Program-made: the position numbers and the translations under genes
DNA from: Solobacterium sp.
GTDB taxonomy: Bacteria > Bacillota_I > Bacilli_A > Erysipelotrichales > Erysipelotrichaceae
Direction: 5' to 3'
Assembly (NCBI GenBank): GCA_022486935.1
Contig: JAKVJO010000003.1
Coordinates: 1 to 60,198 of the forward strand
DNA: 60,198 nt
Notes under the pieces: generated by a model
Seen by the model: only the letters and a program-made list of their open reading frames with translations
What the model was told of the DNA's origin: nothing
Databases searched by the model: none
Part shown: positions 1-6,862 of the stretch, piece by piece
Numbering within the stretch: position 1 is the stretch's first letter
How the letters are laid out: every line of letters begins with the position of its first letter

Positions 1-2
1 AA

Positions 3-263
3 AAGTATCCGATATACTACTACACCAATGATCGGAATACCCTTGAGATTGATTTCGTGATTGATGATGGAAACCGGATTATTCCGATCGAGGCAAAAGC
101 AGAAACCAATCTGCATGCAAAGAGTCTGAAAACATATCGGCAGAAATATCAGCCGGAATGTTCAGTTCGTTTATCCATGATGAATTACAAAGCAGAAGAT
201 GGATTGATCAACATTCCACTGTATGCAATCTCCATGATGGATGAGATCAAAAAGATCGCGTAG
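3..263 (+). CDS. C-terminal fragment of AAA ATPase with DUF4143 domain (5' end outside window)
   Basis: The reading frame is open from base 3 and ends at TAG 261-263, so only the last 86 residues are seen. The text reads YYYTNDRNTLEIDFVIDDGN, followed by IPIEAK. That is the D...ExK signature of the PD-(D/E)xK-like DUF4143 domain, which closes many bacterial and archaeal AAA ATPases of the COG1373 type. Such proteins are common but their role is poorly known; some are thought to be toxin- or nuclease-like. The N-terminal P-loop domain must lie to the left of the window, so whether the gene is intact cannot be judged. A GTG at 57 lies in the same frame but has no ribosome site and is an internal valine. 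Confidence 0.8.
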   Translation, partial: KYPIYYYTNDRNTLEIDFVIDDGNRIIPIEAKAETNLHAKSLKTYRQKYQPECSVRLSMMNYKAEDGLINIPLYAISMMDEIKKIA

Positions 264-309
264 ATTCACGCTGAAACAGGTGCGTTCACGCATGGTGACT
301 CAGCATGGA

Positions 310-339
310 TTGCATTCTGTACTGCATGGAGTTCATAAT
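310..339 (+). promoter_or_regulatory. Probable promoter of the 364-807 gene
   Basis: TTGCAT (310-315) and CATAAT (334-339) are separated by 18 bases and lie 25 bases upstream of the ATG at 364. Both hexamers are good matches to the vegetative sigma consensus. Confidence 0.5.
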
Positions 340-363
340 TTATGCGAAAAGGGGAATCTAGTT

Positions 364-807
364 ATGAAAAATAGTGAAAGTCCAGAATCACGTTTGAAGG
401 TATTCAGCATCCTGTTTCTGTTTCTCGCTGCGATGGATATCTTCTCTCTTGTAGTCAGCTATGTTGCCGGAAACTTTGATGTCACATCAATCGCTGCGGC
501 ATCCGGGGTAAGTACTTCTGCCGCCCAGACATCCATCATGATCATTGTCGGGATCTCAATCGTCATCATCCTGTGCAAAGTGTTCCTTGGAATTCAGGGA
601 ATCCGTCAGTCTTCCGGCAAGCAGATCGGCAGTGCAAATTCAAAACTTGCCTGGGTCGCAATGGTACTCTTTGCGATCTGCTGCATCTTGAGTTTTGTGG
701 AAGCATTCAAAGGCACTGCAGAATGGACTGCACCGCTGAACCTGCTGGTGAGTGTCATGATCCTGTATGCTTATATCAAAGACACCAAAACACTGAGTCA
801 GAAATAA
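364..807 (+). CDS. Small multi-pass membrane protein of unknown function
   Basis: This is a 147-residue protein. The ATG at 364 is chosen because AAAGGGG at 349-355 is a good ribosome site, whereas the longer open frame from 241 has none and overlaps the preceding gene. Four hydrophobic stretches are visible: about residues 12-32 (ILFLFLAAMDIFSLVVSYVA), 58-78 (IMIIVGISIVIILCKVFLG), 93-112 (LAWVAMVLFAICCILSFV) and 120-138. Charged residues cluster at the ends. I do not recognise a family. It appears to be a single-gene unit with its own promoter and terminator. Confidence 0.75.
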   Translation: MKNSESPESRLKVFSILFLFLAAMDIFSLVVSYVAGNFDVTSIAAASGVSTSAAQTSIMIIVGISIVIILCKVFLGIQGIRQSSGKQIGSANSKLAWVAMVLFAICCILSFVEAFKGTAEWTAPLNLLVSVMILYAYIKDTKTLSQK

Positions 808-830
808 GAACATTCTGCATGCATGATAAA

Positions 831-869
831 CAAAATCCGTCTGGAGAGTATCCAAACGGATTTTGTTTT
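831..869 (+). terminator. Rho-independent terminator
   Basis: A perfect 10-bp stem, CAAAATCCGT (831-840) with ACGGATTTTG (856-865), has a 15-base loop and is followed by TTTT. It lies 23 bases after the stop codon of the membrane protein gene. It may also serve the convergent gene ending at 898. Confidence 0.75.
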
Positions 870-897
870 GCACATTCAGTTCAGACCTGATGACTGA

Positions 898-2004
898 TTA
901 TTTACATGCAGTGAATGGAATACTGAATGATTCCATAGTCTGCTCGATCGTCTCGGAAGAATCAGCAGAAGGTTCAGCTGGGGCCGGGCTCTGAACTCCT
1001 TCATTGGAAGATGGTTTCAGATTTGTAATGATCTGCTGGCCGGTGCCTGGATCAGTCTGATATGTGATCGTGAAATTCCCGTTGGCTGAGGTGATTGGCT
1101 GGGCCGCATCCGGATCATAGTAATCAGTTACATTGGGATTTTGATCAGTTGGATCATAGGCAGACAGTTCAACGGTACGGTACTGGTAGACTTTGCCTTT
1201 GCTATCCTGAATTGGCAGAAGCGCGAATGACTGTGGCAGTGTGCCTGTTCCTGCAGCGGCCGTATAGCTGAGTTCCTGATAACTGTAATTTTCAAATACG
1301 CTATTCAGCTGACTGATGGACTTCCATTGCTCGGCATCACTGAGCCGGTACTGCAGCTGCAGATAGACAGTCCTGTCTGGATCAGTGGTGGAAGGATAAC
1401 CGTTCCAGGTGACAGATGCTGTCTGACTGCCATTCAATGAAATCTCAACGTTCTGCATTGTGTACTTGTGATCGCCCAGTGCCAGTTCTGATGTGGAAAT
1501 GGATATGATTGGATCCTGACTGAGCGTACTGCCATAGTAAGGGCGAAGATCAGGCTCATATCCATTCCCATTTCCTAAGTCGGTTTTATCATTGTCATCC
1601 AGATATGCACGCACCTCATAGATATAAGGAAGATTGTTCGTTGCAATTTGCTTAAGAGAATTTGGATTGGCCATTGGCGAACTGATTGTGCAGATCCATT
1701 GGTCGACATTGTTCTGGGGGGCATTTATGTTGACAATGTAATCGGTGCCGCTGGTCAACCCGACAAAAGGTTCCTGTTGCTGTCCGACATCCGCAGTCGG
1801 TGCACGAAACACCTTGAATGTAATGTTGGCTGGCCTGAGCTGCAATGCGTTGGAATAATCATTCCAGTTAATGTTGAAGGTAAGCGTGACCGCCGCATCA
1901 TTGTCTGCATAAACGATATTTTTGTTTGAACAGGGTAATACAGAGAGGAACAGGAAAACTGAAAGGATGCCTGTCAGTATCGCTTTCAGTCTGGTGTATT
2001 TCAT
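898..2004 (-). CDS. Secreted protein with Cna-B-like repeats, no visible wall anchor
   Basis: The 368-residue product starts with a clear Sec signal peptide (positive MKYTRLK, then a hydrophobic core ILTGILSVFLFLSVLPCS, cleavage probably near YADN). AAGGGGG before the ATG is a strong ribosome site. The mature part has at least two beta-rich units (roughly 35-160 and 175-300). The openings VTLTFNINWNDYSNALQLRP and ASVTWNGYPSTTDPDRTVYL follow the V-T-W-N-D pattern of Cna-B/SpaA pilin-type domains, whose usual role is adhesion or pilus assembly. A Pro/Ser-rich tail follows. No LPxTG motif, C-terminal membrane helix or charged tail is present, so the protein is either released or held by a partner, or has lost its anchor. 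Function is inferred from fold resemblance only. Confidence 0.7.
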   Translation of the reverse strand: MKYTRLKAILTGILSVFLFLSVLPCSNKNIVYADNDAAVTLTFNINWNDYSNALQLRPANITFKVFRAPTADVGQQQEPFVGLTSGTDYIVNINAPQNNVDQWICTISSPMANPNSLKQIATNNLPYIYEVRAYLDDNDKTDLGNGNGYEPDLRPYYGSTLSQDPIISISTSELALGDHKYTMQNVEISLNGSQTASVTWNGYPSTTDPDRTVYLQLQYRLSDAEQWKSISQLNSVFENYSYQELSYTAAAGTGTLPQSFALLPIQDSKGKVYQYRTVELSAYDPTDQNPNVTDYYDPDAAQPITSANGNFTITYQTDPGTGQQIITNLKPSSNEGVQSPAPAEPSADSSETIEQTMESFSIPFTACK

Positions 2005-2075
2005 CTTTTCCCCCTTGTGCGAGTGTGCGTGGATATCGTTTGGTATGCGTTGGATTGGAAACAGGTGTTTCCAAT

Positions 2076-2103
2076 ATTATACCGGATATCTGCGATGATC
2101 CAA
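2076..2103 (-). promoter_or_regulatory. Promoter of the secreted-protein gene
   Basis: On the minus strand TTGGAT (2098-2103) and TATAAT (2076-2081) are 16 bases apart, about 70 bases upstream of the start codon. The leader contains a small perfect hairpin (GGAAACA/TGTTTCC, 2057-2072). Confidence 0.6.
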
Positions 2104-2115
2104 GAGGGATTGTGA

Positions 2116-2772
2116 TCAGGCCTGAACCGCTTCCGGGTCCGACTGTTTTGCAAAGAATCTGGACATGATGGCATTGAGGATCAATGCCAGTGCGAGTCCG
2201 CATACAACATCAATGATGCTGTGCTGCTTCAGAAACATCGTTGCCAGGCAGATGGAGATATCCAGCAGCCTGAGCATGACTTTGACCCATCTGTACTTCC
2301 TGTTTTTCAGAATGGAAGAACGCTGCCAGCCGAGGTCCATGCATACAGAGATGTATACATGCAGTGAAGGACAGACATTCATCGGTGAATCAAAACTGTA
2401 CAGCCAGCGTACCAGATTGGCACAGAGATCATTGCCGGTAACGGTTGTTGGTCTGATGTTGAGTCCGTTTGGCACAAAGGTATAGAACAGCAGGCACAGT
2501 GTCATGCCGAGGTACATGGTCATGCAGGTCTGCAGGTATTCTTTCTTCGGTCCCCATTTGAGCAGGCCAAGGATCGTGATGGCAATCCAGGGAAACCAGA
2601 GACAGTAGGGAATCATTGCGTACTTGGAGAATGGAATATATGCGTCAATCGGACTGGAGACCATCCATACAGGTGTTGTGATCAGATGTTCCAGTGCGAA
2701 GAAGTAAACCAGATAGAAGATGAAGTAATACACCGAGAATAAAAATGGATTCTTGTAACACCATTTCAGCAT
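2116..2772 (-). CDS. PAP2-family membrane phosphatase
   Basis: The 218-residue integral membrane protein has the type 2 phosphatidic acid phosphatase motifs: a CPSLHVY block (motif 2, histidine) and KQHSIIDVVCG (motif 3, catalytic His and Asp). About six hydrophobic segments surround them. The arrangement resembles the PAP2-like inositol/sphingomyelin-synthase-related subgroup, whose members act on lipid phosphates at the outer face of the membrane. The start is placed at the ATG at 2772, because GAGAGGAG lies about 10 bases upstream; an in-frame ATG at 2805 has no such site. Substrate is unknown; undecaprenyl-diphosphate or phosphatidate are possibilities. Confidence 0.8.
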   Translation of the reverse strand: MLKWCYKNPFLFSVYYFIFYLVYFFALEHLITTPVWMVSSPIDAYIPFSKYAMIPYCLWFPWIAITILGLLKWGPKKEYLQTCMTMYLGMTLCLLFYTFVPNGLNIRPTTVTGNDLCANLVRWLYSFDSPMNVCPSLHVYISVCMDLGWQRSSILKNRKYRWVKVMLRLLDISICLATMFLKQHSIIDVVCGLALALILNAIMSRFFAKQSDPEAVQA

Positions 2773-2863
2773 CAGAGTCTGACTCCTCTCTTTTACAGCC
2801 GACACTCATTCTAGCAGAAAGAAAACATGGAGGAACCGAATTGACCCCCATGTTTAGACATTC

Positions 2864-4444
2864 TTAATAATTTGGTGAGAAACGCTCAATGATCTTTTCG
2901 GCACACTTCAGTCCATCAATGGCACTGGACACAATTCCGCCGGAGTAGCCTGCACCTTCACCGGCCGGATACAGGCTGCTGATGTCGGATTCCAGGGTAT
3001 CAAGATTCCGGAGAATACGGACTGGTGAAGAAGTGCGAGATTCCACACCGGTCATAATGGAACCGTGTTCGGCAAATCCCGGGAAGATGGAATTGGTATG
3101 CCGCATCATTTCTTCCAGTGACTGATTCATCGGATCACTGAACAGGGCATGCAGGTCGGTGAGATTGACACCCAATGGATAGGTGGGGGTGATGGCTCCG
3201 ATCGATTCATCCTGGGTGTGATTGAGATAGCTCTGCATCAGTTGGGCCGGTGCTTTGCCGTTGCCCAGTGTCCAGGCAAGATGTTCCAGCTTCTGCTGGT
3301 AATGGACGCCAGCCAGAATGCCTTCGCCATAATCAGTATGATCAACCTGTACCACGATGGCACTGTTGGCATTCTTGCCATCACGTGCTGCGTAGCTCAT
3401 GCCGTTGACCACAACGGTATCAGGTTCAGAGGCTGCCGCAACGACATAGCCGCCCGGACACATGCAGAAGGAATACACTCCCTTGCCAAGCGAGGATGTA
3501 TGCGACAGATGATATTCTGCTGCACCAAGGGAAGAATAGTCAGCGATGTTGCGGTACTGTCTGGCATTGATGAACGACTGCAGATGTTCTACACGGACAC
3601 CGACCGCAAACGGCTTGGACTCCAGAGGCACCTGGGCATCCAGCAGTGTCTGAAAGGTATCTCTTGCGCTGTGGCCGATCGCCAGGATCACTGCACTGCA
3701 GGGGATGACATCGCCGGTAGAGGCAGTGATGGAAGTGATGGCACCGTTCTCGATGCCGAATGACTGTGCTTTGGTATTGAACAGGATGGTTCCGCCCAGT
3801 GATTCAATCGTCTTGCGGATGGTGACATCTACATCCAGCAAACTGTCAGTGCCGATATGCGGATGATTCATCCAGGCGATCGAAGGATCTGCGCCGGCTT
3901 TGATCAGTTCATCCAGAATCAGCTGTACGCGGTCATCTTTGATGCGGGTGGTCAGCTTGCCGTCTGAGAATGCTCCGGCACCGCCTTCGCCAAACTGTAC
4001 ATTGGCTTCAGGATTCAGCAGTCCTGTTTTCCAGTAGCGGTTCACCTGTGCCTTGCGTTCTTCAATGGCCGGGCCGCGTTCCAGCACGAGCGGCTGATAG
4101 CCCATCTTTGCAAGCAGTAATGCTGCAGCCATGCCGGCAGGCCCAAAGCCGATGACAACCGGACGGTTCTTCATCGGTTCTGTTCCCGGAACCGGTTTTT
4201 GATAGACATATGGAGTAACACTGCGGGCATGGGACTTCAGTCTCTGTGCATAGCGTGCTTCATTGTTCAGTTTCAGATCAATCTGATAGACAAACATGGC
4301 AGGGCGGTTGGCTCTTGCATCAAGGGAGCGATGGACAATCTGATGGGACAGGATGTCCTCAGATGAAATATGATATTTCCTGACAATCAGGTCAATTGGT
4401 TCGGTTGGATCTTCGATGCGTTGGTTGATCTCTACTCTCAGCAT
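2864..4444 (-). CDS. FAD-dependent dehydrogenase of the COG2509 family
   Basis: The 526-residue protein has an N-terminal ferredoxin-like segment of about 85 residues. A Rossmann FAD-binding motif VIGFGPAGMAAALLLAKMGY (about 96-115) follows, with the acidic end of the second strand at VLERG. Further family marks are FGEGGAGAFSDGKL, the conserved histidines of SHTSSLGKGVYSFCMCPGG, and a C-terminal FAD contact PAGEGAGYSGGIVSSAIDG. It is full length for the family, which is widespread in Firmicutes but has no firmly assigned substrate. CCGGAGG precedes the ATG, and a TATAAA lies about 35 bases upstream of the start codon. It seems to be a single-gene unit. Confidence 0.85.
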   Translation of the reverse strand: MLRVEINQRIEDPTEPIDLIVRKYHISSEDILSHQIVHRSLDARANRPAMFVYQIDLKLNNEARYAQRLKSHARSVTPYVYQKPVPGTEPMKNRPVVIGFGPAGMAAALLLAKMGYQPLVLERGPAIEERKAQVNRYWKTGLLNPEANVQFGEGGAGAFSDGKLTTRIKDDRVQLILDELIKAGADPSIAWMNHPHIGTDSLLDVDVTIRKTIESLGGTILFNTKAQSFGIENGAITSITASTGDVIPCSAVILAIGHSARDTFQTLLDAQVPLESKPFAVGVRVEHLQSFINARQYRNIADYSSLGAAEYHLSHTSSLGKGVYSFCMCPGGYVVAAASEPDTVVVNGMSYAARDGKNANSAIVVQVDHTDYGEGILAGVHYQQKLEHLAWTLGNGKAPAQLMQSYLNHTQDESIGAITPTYPLGVNLTDLHALFSDPMNQSLEEMMRHTNSIFPGFAEHGSIMTGVESRTSSPVRILRNLDTLESDISSLYPAGEGAGYSGGIVSSAIDGLKCAEKIIERFSPNY

Positions 4445-4547
4445 AAGTGTTAAACCTCCGGTGATTCCTAACCATTTTATAGGAAAACGGTGCGGAATGC
4501 AGACATTGTGAAACGAATGACTATGAGCACTGCCTTCTGTTACAGAC

Positions 4548-4553
4548 TATAAT
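4548..4553 (+). promoter_or_regulatory. -10 element directly in front of a start codon (leaderless HAD gene)
   Basis: TATAAT at 4548-4553 is followed after only 8 bases by the ATG at 4562, and there is no Shine-Dalgarno sequence. With usual spacing, transcription would begin at or within two bases of the ATG. The -35 region is weak. Confidence 0.5.
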
Positions 4554-4561
4554 AAAGTCAT

Positions 4562-5119
4562 ATGCAGCAGGATTATTCGCAACAGGATGTGGAGACCGCA
4601 CTGCGAACGTGGGTATCCGCATATCATAAGTCTCATCCCGGGGTGCAGAGGAATCTTCTGTTCCTTGATTTTGACGGCGTCATCAATACCTATAAAGAAG
4701 ATGCGAACCGGAAAATGTTTACCGGCAAACGTTCCCACATGAAATTCATGGATGTCAGCGATGCGGAGTCCATGAAGAATCTGAATAAACTGATGAAGAA
4801 GTACAATCCGGAGATTATCGTCTCCAGCAGCTGGCGCTACAGCGGCCTGGACTATTGCCGGGATTACCTCTATCACTGCGGGCTGATTGAGTCTGCCCGG
4901 ATTACAGATACCACCTGCACCGATGAACTCTCTCCCCGGCATGAAGAAATCCTGTCCTGGCTGGAGAAACATCCGGATTTCACCAACTTTGTCATTCTCG
5001 ATGATATCTATATGAGTGAACTGTCAAAGCACCAGGTCATGACAGAATTCCCGGATGGATTTGATGCCAAGGGTCTGGCAAGGGCAGAACGGTTATTTGC
5101 CAAAGGTCCGATTGCCTGA
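4562..5119 (+). CDS. HAD-superfamily phosphatase (Swiss-army-knife RNA-repair type HAD)
   Basis: The 185-residue soluble protein carries HAD motif I LLFLDFDGVINT (nucleophile and acid Asp about residues 37 and 39), motif II VSSSWR and a motif IV-like FVILDDIYMS. There is little cap insertion. This layout matches the HAD domains also found fused in Swiss-army-knife RNA repair proteins; stand-alone bacterial copies have unproven substrates and may be nucleotide or RNA end phosphatases. No ribosome site precedes the ATG, but a -10 element lies 8 bases before it, which suggests a leaderless transcript. The gene ends 3 bases from the convergent small gene at 5123. Confidence 0.8.
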   Translation: MQQDYSQQDVETALRTWVSAYHKSHPGVQRNLLFLDFDGVINTYKEDANRKMFTGKRSHMKFMDVSDAESMKNLNKLMKKYNPEIIVSSSWRYSGLDYCRDYLYHCGLIESARITDTTCTDELSPRHEEILSWLEKHPDFTNFVILDDIYMSELSKHQVMTEFPDGFDAKGLARAERLFAKGPIA

Positions 5120-5122
5120 ACC

Positions 5123-5434
5123 TCAGAAAGGCAGATCATCGTCATCATCAAACCAGAGATCGTCAATTGGATTGAACGTTCTCCGGTCTTTTTCTTCGCT
5201 CTCTTTCAGCCAGCTGCCATAATCTTTCAGCTGGGTGCTTTCGCCTGAGTATGCTTCAAATTCCATATCAGAAGGAGATTCATAAGGGCTGTGCCCGAAA
5301 TCATTGACCCAGCTCTTCACTTCTCTGATCTGCTGCTTTGAAAGATGATTGTTTTTCAGGTATTCCCGCAGCTGCTGTTTCAGGATTGCCTTGCGCTGGC
5401 GATAGGGAGAAAACTTTGAAATGTCCTGTTTCAT
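5123..5434 (-). CDS. Conserved-looking small acidic protein, unknown function
   Basis: The 103-residue product has a basic, helical first half (KQDISKFSPYRQRKAILKQQ) and a strongly acidic C terminus with a DDLWFDDDDDLPF tail. No membrane segment or known motif is visible. The ATG at 5434 has GAGG only one base away, too close for a normal ribosome site, so the true start or mode of initiation is uncertain. The next methionine would remove half of the protein. The frame is free of rare-codon runs and is convergent with the HAD gene. Confidence 0.6.
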   Translation of the reverse strand: MKQDISKFSPYRQRKAILKQQLREYLKNNHLSKQQIREVKSWVNDFGHSPYESPSDMEFEAYSGESTQLKDYGSWLKESEEKDRRTFNPIDDLWFDDDDDLPF

Positions 5435-5508
5435 GCCTCGATCTTACCGCAAAACTGCTCAAAATGCAGAAAATGTCCACGATTATGAGGAAAATAGTCA
5501 TTCGGTCA

Positions 5509-5537
5509 TTTACTCAGGTCCGTTATTTGGTTAGAAT
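5509..5537 (+). promoter_or_regulatory. Promoter of the riboswitch-diguanylate cyclase unit
   Basis: TTTACT (5509-5514), a 17-base spacer and TAGAAT (5532-5537) would start transcription near 5544, at the 5' edge of the riboswitch. Confidence 0.6.
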
Positions 5538-5544
5538 AGAACCA

Positions 5545-5640
5545 CATACAGATAAGCACCCATGCGGAGACGCATGTTCGCAAAGCTAAAGGGTCTTGCA
5601 TAAAGACAGCCAGCTGCCAGATACCGGGATGTGCCCGGAT
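5545..5640 (+). promoter_or_regulatory. Cyclic-di-GMP-I (GEMM-I) riboswitch
   Basis: The core matches the GEMM-I aptamer. One helix, ATGCG-GAGA-CGCAT (5562-5575), is capped by a GNRA tetraloop. The conserved GCAAAGC (5580-5586) follows, then the second helix GTCTT/AAGAC and the GCCAGCTGCCA block (5609-5619) that normally holds the tetraloop receptor and ligand pocket. CACAT (5544-5548) can pair with ATGTG (5629-5633) as the closing helix P1. The same ATGTG is the loop of an alternative hairpin CCGGG-ATGTG-CCCGG (5624-5638), giving a plausible switch. A second hairpin, AGAGAC/GTCTCT, follows. No U-tract is present, so control is more likely at translation. The next gene makes c-di-GMP, so this is probably feedback control. 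Confidence 0.8.
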
Positions 5641-5680
5641 AAAGAAAGAGACTTACGTCTCTGGTGCAGAAAGCGAATTC

Positions 5681-6796
5681 ATGTACCGGAGGGCCATGTT
5701 TCATTCTTTTTTTGAAAAATTGAGATCGGATGTTTTTCGCGAGCATCCGGAAGAGATCCAGCGCAGGAACCTGGATGGCATGGGCCAGTATCTGGTCATT
5801 TCCATGCTTGTGGGCTGTCTGATGACGTTTGGGTCCATTCTGTTCGGCAGACAGACGACGATTGCGGATGTGATTGCCCTGGCCGTCTATTTTGGACTGG
5901 GCTTTTTGTTCCATGAACTGCTGCGGAGAAACGGCGGAACGCACGCGACACCGGTGCTGTATGCCATGACGGCAGTTGTGCTGCTGACGGCGATCTATCT
6001 GGATACGATCCAGAAGTCTGCTGAGATCAGCTGGTTTTTCATGATCATGTTACTGGTGCTGCCATGCTACATCCTGGATCGGCCATGGCGGCTGCTGCTG
6101 TACATCCTGGCCATGAGCAGTATTTACGTTGTGTGTCTGTATCGCTTCAAGGATCCATCGTTCATCAATATTGAAATGAGACTGCTGACTCAGGCGGTGC
6201 CGGCATCAATCGGAGTGTGCATATTTGCCCTGGGCCTGAGGACAAGGGATCTTGAAAATGAACTGTCCCTGCGGATGATCTCTGAACATGATTCTCTGAC
6301 CGGTGCACTGAACCGCGGCGGTGGCGAACTGAGGATCCGGGAATATCTGAGTCAGGGAGTCAACGGTTCGTTCTTCCTGATGGATGTGGATGACTTCAAG
6401 AAGATCAATGATCTATATGGGCACTCCAAAGGAGATGAAGTGCTGGAGTGCGCGGCCCGGGAGATCCAGTCTACCTTCCGGACAGATGATGTGGTCATGC
6501 GCATGGGCGGCGATGAGTTTATCGTCTATGCACCAAGCATGCTGGCGTCCGATACCGTCAAGTACAAGATCAGCGAGATCCGTGACAGGATCTCCATGGT
6601 GACAATTGAGGGATGCCCCAAGGCCCATATCACAGTCTCAATCGGCTGTATTGTAAACAAGACTTCTTCAACCACCTATGATGAAATCTTCCGCAAGGCA
6701 GATAACCTCTTGTATGAATCCAAGCGCAACGGCAAGAACGGAAGTTCCATCAAATATCTCTATGGCCAGTTCGGCAGTGAGAATAAAGAATTCTGA
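5681..6796 (+). CDS. Membrane-bound diguanylate cyclase (GGDEF)
   Basis: The 371-residue enzyme would condense two GTP into c-di-GMP. Six hydrophobic segments occupy about residues 38-190 and form an uncharacterised sensor. The GGDEF domain runs from about 205 to 360, with HDSLTGALNRGGG, LMDVDDFKKINDLYGH and an intact MGGDEF signature at about 275-280. The allosteric inhibition site RTDD lies exactly five residues before GGDEF, so product inhibition is likely preserved. The ATG at 5681 follows AGAAAG (part of the extended Shine-Dalgarno). A second in-frame ATG at 5696 has GGAGGG only two bases away, so the start is uncertain by five codons. It sits behind the c-di-GMP-I riboswitch. Confidence 0.92.
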   Translation: MYRRAMFHSFFEKLRSDVFREHPEEIQRRNLDGMGQYLVISMLVGCLMTFGSILFGRQTTIADVIALAVYFGLGFLFHELLRRNGGTHATPVLYAMTAVVLLTAIYLDTIQKSAEISWFFMIMLLVLPCYILDRPWRLLLYILAMSSIYVVCLYRFKDPSFINIEMRLLTQAVPASIGVCIFALGLRTRDLENELSLRMISEHDSLTGALNRGGGELRIREYLSQGVNGSFFLMDVDDFKKINDLYGHSKGDEVLECAAREIQSTFRTDDVVMRMGGDEFIVYAPSMLASDTVKYKISEIRDRISMVTIEGCPKAHITVSIGCIVNKTSSTTYDEIFRKADNLLYESKRNGKNGSSIKYLYGQFGSENKEF

Positions 6797-6850
6797 ACAT
6801 CTGTCTGACAAGTTCACTCAATTGTCAGGGTAGATTCCGCGCAATTCCGG

Positions 6851-6856
6851 TATAAT
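6851..6856 (+). promoter_or_regulatory. -10 element six bases before a GTG start (leaderless)
   Basis: TATAAT at 6851-6856 is followed by six bases and then the GTG at 6863. No ribosome site is present. TTGTCA at 6822-6827 resembles a -35 box but is 23 bases away, so the promoter may depend mainly on the -10. Confidence 0.5.
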
Positions 6857-6862
6857 ACGTCA

